A DNA stretch of 5,308 nt from a bacterium (GTDB lineage: Bacteria; Arandabacterota; Arandabacteria; Arandabacterales; JALGWA01): NCBI GenBank assembly GCA_025774425.1, contig JALGWA010000131.1:1-5308 (forward strand). The letters are read 5' to 3'. The notes below the pieces were generated by a model, which was given only the letters and a program-made list of their open reading frames with translations, searched no databases and was not told the origin of the DNA. Positions 1-4,937 of the stretch are shown here, one piece after another. A program made the translations under genes and the position numbers. Each line of letters begins with the position of its first letter. Position 1 is the stretch's first letter.

Positions 1-5
1 CGGCG

Positions 6-806
6 ATGGACCGTGAGCTGCGCGCCAAGTTGGATGAGCTGGAACGCGTCATCGAAGGCCTTCACAACCCCGTAGTGGCTCTCTCGGGGGGCGCCGACAG
101 CTCGTTCCTGCTGAGGGCGGTCTCGGACATCCGCGGCGAAGCGGTCGCGGTGACGATCGCGGCCGAGGTGCATACGGCCGAGGAGCTGGACCGGGCCCGG
201 AGGCTCGCGTCTACGTGCGGAGCGTCTCACTACGTGGTTAGGACCGCGCTCCTCGACGACCCCGCCTTCGTCTCCAACCCGCCCGACCGCTGCTACCACT
301 GCAAGCGACACCTCTTCTCGGCCGCGCTGCGCTGTCCCGACCTTCCGCGGGGCGCGACGATCCTCGACGGCACGACCGCCAGCGACTCCGCGAAGGATCG
401 TCCGGGGATGCGGGCCCTGAGGGAGATGGGGGTGCGGAGCCCGCTGAGGGAGGCCGGGCTCACGGGGAAGGATGTAAGGGTCCTGTCGCGCCGGTTCGGA
501 CTGGAGGCGGCGGACCTTGTGCCCCAGTCGTGTCTCGCCACGCGGATCCCGTTCGGCGTCGAGATTACGATGGAGAGGCTCGAGCAGGTGGACCGGGCCG
601 AGCGTTTCGTCCGGTCCCTCGGGTTCTCCGCAGTGAGGGTCAGACACCACGGCCCCGTCGCCCGGCTTGAGCTCGACACGGCGGAGCTTGGCCGGGCGCT
701 CGACAGACGGAAGGAGCTCGTCGAGGGGCTGATGCGGGCCGGCTTCAGGTTCGTCGCCCTCGATCTCGAGGGCTATCGGACCGGGAGCATGAACGCGACG
801 GTCTGA
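6..806 (+). CDS. larE: LarE, ATP-dependent sulfur transferase for nickel-pincer cofactor synthesis
   Basis: The 266-residue product is an adenine nucleotide alpha-hydrolase (PP-loop) protein of the LarE family, of normal full length. The PP-loop SGGADS is at residues 27-32, the family motif CLATRIPFG at 176-184, and the C-terminal GYRTGSMN at 257-264. In the known pathway LarE adenylates a carboxylate of the LarB product and installs sulfur, acting twice per cofactor in the cytoplasm. Cys176 matches the sulfur-donating cysteine described for Lactobacillus plantarum LarE, even in numbering. Two more cysteines form a C96-x2-C99 pair (DRCYHCKR), which suggests the three-cysteine type of LarE rather than the single-cysteine sacrificial type. 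The ATG lies five bases from the window edge, so its ribosome site is invisible and a start slightly upstream cannot be excluded; the N-terminus before the PP-loop has the usual length. Its stop directly abuts the stop of convergent larC. Confidence 0.95.
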   Translation: MDRELRAKLDELERVIEGLHNPVVALSGGADSSFLLRAVSDIRGEAVAVTIAAEVHTAEELDRARRLASTCGASHYVVRTALLDDPAFVSNPPDRCYHCKRHLFSAALRCPDLPRGATILDGTTASDSAKDRPGMRALREMGVRSPLREAGLTGKDVRVLSRRFGLEAADLVPQSCLATRIPFGVEITMERLEQVDRAERFVRSLGFSAVRVRHHGPVARLELDTAELGRALDRRKELVEGLMRAGFRFVALDLEGYRTGSMNATV

Positions 807-1991
807 CTACGACGCCGCGTCACGGCACCGCGCGAGGGCCTCTCGGTAGACCTGCTTCAACGGTACGCCCGCCTCCTCGGCGACTTTCCTGCAGCTCTCG
901 TACTCTGGCGCTGCGTTGACCGGTTCCCCGTCCAGATACCCGACCTTCACGTCAACGGTGCCGAACCCGGTCTCGACCCTCCTGACTTCGCGACGGAGGG
1001 TGAGCCTGCCCACGCGGTGGAAGCGCACGCCGAGGGTGGTCGTCTCCCGGAACAGCGCTTCGGCGACGCCGGCGAGGGACGCCTCGTCGACGAGGACGCT
1101 CAACCGCAGGCCGGGCCGTCCCTTCTTCATCAGCACCTGGTCCACCGCCAGGTCGAGCGCGCCCAGACCGAGGAGTTTCGACTCGAGGTGCGCGATCCAC
1201 TCGGGGTTCATGTCGTCCACGTTCGTCTCCACCATCACCAGCGGCGGGCCGGAGTACCCCTCGGCGGCGGGGTCCGGGGCAGTCCCGAGGACGAGGCGGA
1301 GGACGTTCGCGTGCTCAAGGTCCATTGCGCCGGCGCCGTACCCGATCCTCTCGACGGTCATACAGGGCCATCCGTCCGACGGATCCGAGAGGGTCCGAGC
1401 CAGGGCCGCGCCGGTTGGCGTTACGAGCTCGCGACGGCACGTCGTCGGCCTGATCTCGAAGCCCCTGAGCAGTTCCAGCGCGGCGGGCGCGGGCAGGGGC
1501 AGGGTTCCGTGCTCCGTGGAGGTCTCTCCGCACGGCGCAGGCACCGCGGAGCACCAGAGCATGTCCAGCCGAAGGTCGGCGAAGCCTGCAACGGTCCCCA
1601 CGACGTCGGCCACCGCGTCGAAGGCCCCGACCTCGTGGAAGTGCACGTTCTCGACGTCCGTCCCGTGCACACGGGCCTCGGCATGGGCGAGGGCCCGGAA
1701 CACGGACGCGGCCGTCGCCTTCTCGGCGGGCCCGAGCTCGCTGCGCTCGATCAGCTCCAGCACCTGGGGGAGGCGGTGCGGCGGCGTCTCGTCGGTCTCC
1801 ACCGCGACCTCCGCCTTGAGGGCGGATATGCCCGACTTCACGACCCTCTCGAAGTCGAGGCGCAGGCCGGCCACTCCCAGTCCTGCGACCGCGTCCTGCA
1901 TTCCCTTCGTCGATGCTCCGGCATCGGCCAGCGCCCCCATCAGCATGTCCCCGCTTATGCCCGAGAAGCAGTCGAGATACCCGACCTTCAT
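807..1991 (-). CDS. larC: LarC, CTP-dependent nickel insertion enzyme (nickel-pincer cofactor)
   Basis: The 394-residue product belongs to the LarC (DUF111) family, which inserts Ni into the dithiolated pyridinium mononucleotide as the last step of NPN cofactor synthesis, using CTP. The N-terminal half has the opening MKVGYLDCFSGISGDM (1-16), VHFHEVGAFDAVADVVG (116-132), EHGTLPLPAPA (160-170) and VTPTGAAL (190-197). The C-terminal half has ETNVDDMNPEW (255-265) and MKKGRPG (288-294), and the family tail with PEYESCRKVA near 362-371 is complete. The two halves sit in one uninterrupted frame, unlike L. plantarum, where larC1 and larC2 are joined by programmed frameshifting. I chose the ATG at 1991 because it begins the conserved MKVGYLD and overlaps the larB stop as ATGA; a G-rich AAGGGGG (2008 to 2002) lies 10 bases upstream. 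The frame stays open further upstream inside larB, but that extension is proline/arginine-rich shadow sequence. Translation is probably coupled to larB. Confidence 0.96.
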   Translation of the reverse strand: MKVGYLDCFSGISGDMLMGALADAGASTKGMQDAVAGLGVAGLRLDFERVVKSGISALKAEVAVETDETPPHRLPQVLELIERSELGPAEKATAASVFRALAHAEARVHGTDVENVHFHEVGAFDAVADVVGTVAGFADLRLDMLWCSAVPAPCGETSTEHGTLPLPAPAALELLRGFEIRPTTCRRELVTPTGAALARTLSDPSDGWPCMTVERIGYGAGAMDLEHANVLRLVLGTAPDPAAEGYSGPPLVMVETNVDDMNPEWIAHLESKLLGLGALDLAVDQVLMKKGRPGLRLSVLVDEASLAGVAEALFRETTTLGVRFHRVGRLTLRREVRRVETGFGTVDVKVGYLDGEPVNAAPEYESCRKVAEEAGVPLKQVYREALARCRDAAS

Positions 1992-2818
1992 CGCCGGTCG
2001 TCCCCCTTCGGCCCCTTGGTCCGCCCGGGCCCCCCCGATCTCTCGAGCCGGGGAGAAGCGGGCGGTCTCTCGAGGTTGATCAGGTGGGCCGAGCAGGCGG
2101 CGCCAAAGCCGTTGTCTACGTTCACGACCGAGAGCCCCGGCGCGCAACTGTTGAGCATGGTCAGTAAGGCGGCGAAGCCGTTGAGGCTCGCGCCGTAGCC
2201 GATGCTCGTGGGCACCGCGATCACGGGCACCCCCACGAGGCCGGCGATCACGCTCGGCAGCGCGCCTTCCATCCCCGCGACGGCGATTATCGCGACCGAG
2301 CGGCGGAGCGTGCGGAGGCTCCCGAAGAGCCTGTGTATGCCGGCGACGCCCACGTCGTACAGGCGATCGACGGGGCTCCCCATCAGCTCGAGCGTCACGG
2401 CGGCCTCCTCCGCGACCGGTAGGTCGGCCGTGCCCGCGGTGACCACAGTCACCCGCCCGCGTACGCCCGGGGACGGCTCGTTCCCCGCGCGGATCGAGAT
2501 TATCCTGGCCCGGCTGTGGTAGCGGGCTCGATCGTCCCAGGCCTTCACGGCCCTGTAGAGCTCCTCCGACGCCCTCGTCACGACGGTCGTCTCGTGGGCC
2601 ACCGTCAACCGGTTCAGTATCCCTAGGATCTGGTCCGTGCTCTTCCCCTCTGCGAAGACCACCTCGGGGAACCCCGTGCGCAGGGATCTGTGGTGGTCGA
2701 GCTTTGCGTAACCCAGCTCGCTGTAGGGGAGGTCCAGCAGGTGCTGCATCGCTCGGTCCACGTCGAGATCGCCGCTGCGAACCCGTTCGAGCAAGTGTCT
2801 GAGCTGCGATTCGTCCAT
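1988..2818 (-). CDS. larB: LarB, nickel-pincer cofactor biosynthesis carboxylase/hydrolase
   Basis: The 276-residue product is a LarB protein, related to PurE-type carboxylases. LarB is known to carboxylate C5 of the pyridinium ring of nicotinic acid adenine dinucleotide and cleave the phosphoanhydride, giving the first dedicated NPN intermediate. Visible family motifs are FPEVVFAEGKS (50-60), TAGTADLPVAEEA (127-139), AGMEGALPSVIAGLVGVPVI (181-200), PTSIGYG (203-209) and NSCAPGLSVVNVDNGFGAA (223-241). Cys225 in NSCAPG is the likely counterpart of the catalytic cysteine known in L. plantarum LarB. The last 25 or so residues, after HLINLER, are a basic proline/glycine-rich tail that looks dispensable. 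The start at 2818 gives the usual N-terminus MDESQLRHLLERV and has a seven-G Shine-Dalgarno-like tract at 2825-2831, six bases away. The frame is open 51 codons further upstream to 2971, but that segment has no family similarity that I recognise. The gene overlaps larC by four bases (ATGA) and is divergent from cstA. Confidence 0.95.
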   Translation of the reverse strand: MDESQLRHLLERVRSGDLDVDRAMQHLLDLPYSELGYAKLDHHRSLRTGFPEVVFAEGKSTDQILGILNRLTVAHETTVVTRASEELYRAVKAWDDRARYHSRARIISIRAGNEPSPGVRGRVTVVTAGTADLPVAEEAAVTLELMGSPVDRLYDVGVAGIHRLFGSLRTLRRSVAIIAVAGMEGALPSVIAGLVGVPVIAVPTSIGYGASLNGFAALLTMLNSCAPGLSVVNVDNGFGAACSAHLINLERPPASPRLERSGGPGRTKGPKGDDRR

Positions 2819-2837
2819 CGGATTCCCCCCCGATCCG
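2819..2837 (-). promoter_or_regulatory. Hairpin holding the larB Shine-Dalgarno tract in its loop
   Basis: In the larB mRNA, CGGAU (2837 to 2833) pairs perfectly with AUCCG (2823 to 2819), which directly abuts the AUG. The nine-base loop holds the seven-G ribosome-binding tract (2831 to 2825). Five base pairs is modest, but the position is exactly where folding or protein binding would control initiation. Confidence 0.42.
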
Positions 2838-2891
2838 GTGGTTCTAGGTTCTATCCGCGAGCCGTGTCTTCCTCCAGGAGCGGGGGGAAGG

Positions 2892-2938
2892 GCGGGGGTA
2901 CGTGGTGTTTCACCTCCCGGGATATGGTTGGCCCCCGC
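2892..2938 (-). promoter_or_regulatory. Predicted stem-loop in the larB leader
   Basis: In minus-strand RNA, GCGGGGG (2938 to 2932) can pair perfectly with CCCCCGC (2898 to 2892). The enclosed 33 bases contain a second small hairpin, GGUG-AAA-CACC (2914 to 2904). The 5' arm of the inner hairpin overlaps a Shine-Dalgarno-like GGGAGGTGA that has no start codon at a usable distance. I do not recognise it as any riboswitch class. GC-rich sequence forms such stems readily, so functional meaning is uncertain. Confidence 0.35.
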
Positions 2939-2952
2939 GGGTCTCTCTATGC

Positions 2953-2977
2953 GCTTCCGTCGTGGAAGCACGTTCCA
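2953..2977. repeat. Three alternating TTCC/GGAA blocks, 9-base period
   Basis: TTCC (2955-2958), GGAA (2964-2967) and TTCC (2973-2976) are separated by exactly five bases each. The first pair extends to GCTTCC/GGAAGC (2953-2958 with 2964-2969) and the second to TGGAA/TTCCA (2963-2967 with 2973-2977). As DNA it could be a cluster of regulator half-sites. As larB leader RNA the two pairings exclude each other because they share the middle block. Confidence 0.4.
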
Positions 2978-2992
2978 GGTTGGTTTGACCTG
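2976..2992. promoter_or_regulatory. Candidate operator: CAGGT-N7-ACCTG containing GGT-N3-ACC
   Basis: CAGGT (2976-2980) and ACCTG (2988-2992) are perfect inverted arms seven bases apart. Nested inside is GGTTTGACC (2982-2990), a perfect GGT-N3-ACC palindrome preceded by TT. This resembles the TTGGT-N3-ACCAA core known for FadR-subfamily GntR regulators such as PdhR and LldR, although the right-hand flank reads TG instead of AA. It covers the -35 box of the candidate cstA promoter, so a bound repressor would block it. Short palindromes of this size occur by chance, so this is suggestive only. Confidence 0.3.
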
Positions 2993-3013
2993 ATAGATTT
3001 AGCACCTTACAAG
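2985..3013 (+). promoter_or_regulatory. Candidate sigma-70 promoter for cstA
   Basis: TTGACC (2985-2990, five of six matches to the -35 consensus) is followed after 17 bases by TACAAG (3008-3013, four of six matches to the -10 consensus). The predicted transcript start near 3020 would give cstA a leader of about 125 bases. It is the best match I found on this strand in the gap, in its AT-richer part. It was assigned by eye and is unproven. Confidence 0.45.
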
Positions 3014-3035
3014 GAGAATCAACATCCAATGGCAA
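3006..3035 (-). promoter_or_regulatory. Candidate sigma-70 promoter for larBC
   Basis: On the minus strand TTGCCA (3035 to 3030, five of six matches) is followed after 18 bases by TGTAAG (3011 to 3006, four of six matches). Transcription would start near 2999 and leave a leader of about 180 bases before larB. Its -10 box overlaps that of the cstA promoter on the other strand, so both could not be occupied at once. The match is weaker than that of the plus-strand promoter. Confidence 0.33.
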
Positions 3036-3049
3036 ACTATCAACTTTAG
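3029..3049 (+). CDS. Possible six-codon leader peptide MANYQL
   Basis: ATG at 3029 opens a reading frame of six codons (MANYQL) ending in TAG. AAGGAG at 3011-3016 lies 12 bases upstream, longer than the usual spacing. It would sit at the very 5' end of the cstA mRNA if the candidate promoter is right. It lacks the repeated codons of a classic attenuator peptide and may be chance. Confidence 0.13.
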   Translation: MANYQL

Positions 3050-3053
3050 GAGA

Positions 3054-3095
3054 CCGGGAGCACGGGGAGGTGATACCCGGAAGTCGCCCTGCGAC
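3054..3095 (+). promoter_or_regulatory. Two consecutive hairpins in the cstA leader
   Basis: CCGGG (3054-3058) pairs with CCCGG (3076-3080), and an inner CAC/GTG pair (3061-3063 with 3070-3072) can stack inside it. Directly after it, GTCGC (3083-3087) pairs with GCGAC (3091-3095) around a three-base loop. The first loop holds GGAGGTGAT, a nine-base match to the complement of the 16S rRNA 3' end, yet no start codon follows at a usable distance. Neither hairpin is followed by a T-run, so they do not look like terminators. Confidence 0.38.
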
Positions 3096-3115
3096 GAAGA
3101 CGCGGGTGGAATCTA

Positions 3116-3144
3116 CTGTCATCAATCCAGACGGGAGGATGACG
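3116..3144 (+). promoter_or_regulatory. Hairpin holding the cstA Shine-Dalgarno sequence
   Basis: GTCATC (3118-3123) is perfectly complementary to GATGAC (3138-3143), and one wobble pair can extend it (3117 with 3144). The 14-base loop carries GGGAG of the ribosome site GGGAGG (3133-3138), and the stem ends two bases before the cstA ATG. Closing the hairpin should hinder initiation, so this is a candidate site of translational control. Confidence 0.48.
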
Positions 3145-3145
3145 A

Positions 3146-4822
3146 ATGAGCTCGTTCCTGATAGCCATAGGGGCCTTCATAGGTTACATCCTGGCGTATC
3201 GGTTCTATGGCACGTTCATCAGCGAGCGGATCTTCGGCATCGACAGGTCCAGGAAAACTCCGGCCCACGAGTTCGAGGACGGGGTGGACTACGTCCCGAC
3301 GAAGAAGGAGGTGCTCCTGGGGCATCACTTCACTTCCATCGCCGGCGCTGCGCCCATCGTAGGGCCCGCGATAGCGGTAATATGGGGCTGGGTACCGGCC
3401 CTGATGTGGGTCGTCCTGGGCTCGATCTTCATGGGCGCGGTCCACGACCTGGGTGCGCTGATCGTCTCCGCTCGACACCAGGGAAGGTCCATAAGCGACC
3501 TGACCGAGGACCTGGTCGGCCCGCGCGCGAGGACGCTGTTCCTGCTCCTGACCTTCTTCGCAATACTCATCGTCATAGCGGTCTTCTGCCTCGTGATAGC
3601 GGTGCTGTTCACGACCTATCCGCAGAGCGTGTTCCCGATATGGATGGAGATACCGACGGCGCTCCTCATAGGTTACTGGATCTACCGCAAGTCAGGTAAC
3701 CCGACGCTCGCAGGGCTTCTCGCGCTGGCGGCCCTGTACGTGTTCGTCTACATAGGCGTGTACCTGCCGATAGAGATCCCGGCGTTCATCGGAGGCAACA
3801 TCATACTCACGTGGGTCATAATCCTCCTCGTATACGCCTACATAGCGTCGACGCTGCCGGTGTGGGTGCTGCTGCAGCCCCGCGACTACATCAACTCGCA
3901 CCAGCTCTACCTCGCACTCCTTCTGATATATGCGGGTCTGTTCGTGGCGAGGCCCGAGATCGTCGCCCCGGCGGTGAACCTGAACGTTGAAGGCGCTCCC
4001 GCCTTCATACCGTTCCTGTTCATAACGATCGCGTGCGGCGCGATCTCTGGGTTCCACAGCATGGTGTCCTCCGGCACTACGGTGAAGCAGCTCGACAACG
4101 AGGGCGACGCCAAGGCCATCGGCTACGGCGGCATGATCCTCGAGGGCATCCTTGCGACCGTCGCGGTGCTTGCGTGCACCGCCGGCTTCGCGTCCAGGGG
4201 CGCGTGGGAGGCCCACTACGCGAGCTGGGGCGCGGCGAGCGGGCTCGGCGCCAAGGTAGGAGCGTTCGTGGCCGGTGCCGCCTCGTTCGTGGACTCGCTC
4301 GGGATCAACCCCGACTTCGCGCTCGGCGTAGTGGCGGTGCTGGTGGTGAGCTTCGCGGCTACCACGCTCGACTCGGCCACCAGGATCCAGCGCTACATCA
4401 TAACCGAGCTCGCGAATGACTACAACATCAAGCCCCTCGCAACCAGGCACGGCGCGACCATCGTGGCGGTCGGCACCGCGTTCCTGCTGGCGTTGATCAA
4501 CGGCGGCAAGGGCGGCCTCATCCTGTGGCCGATATTCGGCGCCACGAACCAGCTCATGGCGGCCCTGGCCCTGCTGATGGTAACGGTGTGGCTGGTCAAG
4601 ATACGGAAGCCGACGATCTACACGACGATCCCGATGCTGTTCGTGCTGGTCATGACCTCGTGGGCGATGATCATAAACGTCAAGAACTTCATAGCGGCTA
4701 ACAACACGACGCTCACGATCCTCGGGATCGCGATCATCCTGCTGGAGATATGGCTGCTGGTCGAGACGTTCGTTACCTTCGGCAGGATACGCAGGGAGCC
4801 TGCGGCTCCGGCAGCGGACTGA
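3146..4822 (+). CDS. cstA: CstA-family carboxylate (pyruvate-type) transporter
   Basis: The 558-residue product is a polytopic inner-membrane protein of the carbon-starvation CstA family. E. coli CstA and its paralogue BtsT are known pyruvate transporters; peptide uptake has also been proposed for CstA. Family motifs are LLGHHFTSIAGAAPIVGPAI (57-76), GAVHDLGALIVSARHQGRSI (97-116), LPVWVLLQPRDYIN (237-250), CGAISGFHSMVSSGTT (297-312), TLDSATRIQRYIITEL (407-422) and FGATNQLMAAL (464-474). I see roughly 15 hydrophobic segments, the last few (from about 437) matching the C-terminal five-helix part. It is shorter than the 701-residue E. coli protein, as are many CstA proteins in anaerobes. The start is set by GGGAGG at 3133-3138, seven bases away, and by an in-frame TGA at 3140-3142 that forbids extension. 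Its Ile codons are unusual: many ATA and no ATT. The exact substrate cannot be read from sequence. Confidence 0.96.
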   Translation: MSSFLIAIGAFIGYILAYRFYGTFISERIFGIDRSRKTPAHEFEDGVDYVPTKKEVLLGHHFTSIAGAAPIVGPAIAVIWGWVPALMWVVLGSIFMGAVHDLGALIVSARHQGRSISDLTEDLVGPRARTLFLLLTFFAILIVIAVFCLVIAVLFTTYPQSVFPIWMEIPTALLIGYWIYRKSGNPTLAGLLALAALYVFVYIGVYLPIEIPAFIGGNIILTWVIILLVYAYIASTLPVWVLLQPRDYINSHQLYLALLLIYAGLFVARPEIVAPAVNLNVEGAPAFIPFLFITIACGAISGFHSMVSSGTTVKQLDNEGDAKAIGYGGMILEGILATVAVLACTAGFASRGAWEAHYASWGAASGLGAKVGAFVAGAASFVDSLGINPDFALGVVAVLVVSFAATTLDSATRIQRYIITELANDYNIKPLATRHGATIVAVGTAFLLALINGGKGGLILWPIFGATNQLMAALALLMVTVWLVKIRKPTIYTTIPMLFVLVMTSWAMIINVKNFIAANNTTLTILGIAIILLEIWLLVETFVTFGRIRREPAAPAAD

Positions 4823-4854
4823 CGGGAGAACGGTCGACCGCGAGCGTAAAGACC

Positions 4855-4890
4855 GGCGCCGGCGGGGCGGGACCTCGCCGGCGCTCCTGT
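4855..4890 (+). terminator. First terminator-like hairpin after cstA
   Basis: GCGCCGGCG (4856-4864) and CGCCGGCGC (4876-4884) are perfect nine-base arms. Inner pairs 4865-4867 with 4873-4875, including one G-U wobble, bring the stem to 12 pairs around the loop CGGGA. The downstream tract TCCTGTTT is only partly T-rich, so this is a strong hairpin with a weak U-run. It lies about 33 bases past the cstA stop. Confidence 0.65.
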
Positions 4891-4905
4891 TTCATCCCTG
4901 TCTTC

Positions 4906-4937
4906 GGCCCCCGTGACGAGGCGGGGGCCTCTTCCTC
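4906..4937 (+). terminator. Second terminator-like hairpin after cstA
   Basis: GGCCCCCG (4906-4913) pairs perfectly with CGGGGGCC (4922-4929) around an eight-base loop, followed by the pyrimidine-rich TCTTCCTC. Together with the hairpin 21 bases upstream it forms a tandem arrangement that would isolate cstA transcription from the next gene. On the minus strand the hairpin is followed by purines, so it would act only for rightward transcription. Confidence 0.65.

Larger units (their letters stand above)
2819..3145. promoter_or_regulatory. Divergent control region between larB and cstA
   Basis: These 327 bases separate two genes read away from each other and hold no convincing protein gene. 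They are more AT-rich around 2980-3050 than the flanking genes. They contain candidate promoters for both directions that overlap near 3006-3013, a short GGT-N3-ACC palindrome, a triple TTCC/GGAA element and several hairpins in both leaders. If the promoter assignments are right, both mRNAs have long leaders: about 180 bases for larB and about 125 bases for cstA. The individual elements are listed separately. Confidence 0.75.

Noticed and set aside
811..821. GACGC-c-GCGTC palindrome at the larE/larC junction as a terminator
   Set aside because: The stem would be only about four pairs with a workable loop, and no T-run follows on either strand.
1992..2147. N-terminal extension of LarC by 52 residues inside larB
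   Set aside because: It is a shadow of the larB 3' end; MKVGYLD at 1991 with the ATGA overlap is the natural start.
916..2198. Two long plus-strand open frames (about 390 codons each) opposite larC and larB
   Set aside because: They are arginine/serine/proline-rich antisense shadows of larC and larB, which are certain from many family motifs; long antisense frames are common in GC-rich genes.
2934..2941. CCCGCGGG palindrome
   Set aside because: An eight-base GC palindrome is expected by chance in sequence of this composition.
2819..2971. N-terminal extension of LarB by 51 residues
   Set aside because: The added stretch is proline/arginine/glycine-rich with no family similarity that I recognise, while ATG 2818 has a G-rich ribosome site and gives the normal LarB length.
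3020..3145. Cobalamin or TPP riboswitch in the cstA leader
   Set aside because: GGTGATACCCGG superficially resembles parts of these RNAs, but the cobalamin box, the TPP conserved core and the necessary length are missing.
3070..3699. Plus-strand frame of 209 codons overlapping the start of cstA
   Set aside because: It reads through cstA in another frame, has no recognisable domain, and its internal ATG at 3139 merely overlaps the cstA ribosome site.
3692..4450. 252-codon minus-strand open frame inside cstA
   Set aside because: It shows arginine/histidine/glutamate-rich shadow composition and overlaps the conserved CstA coding frame throughout.
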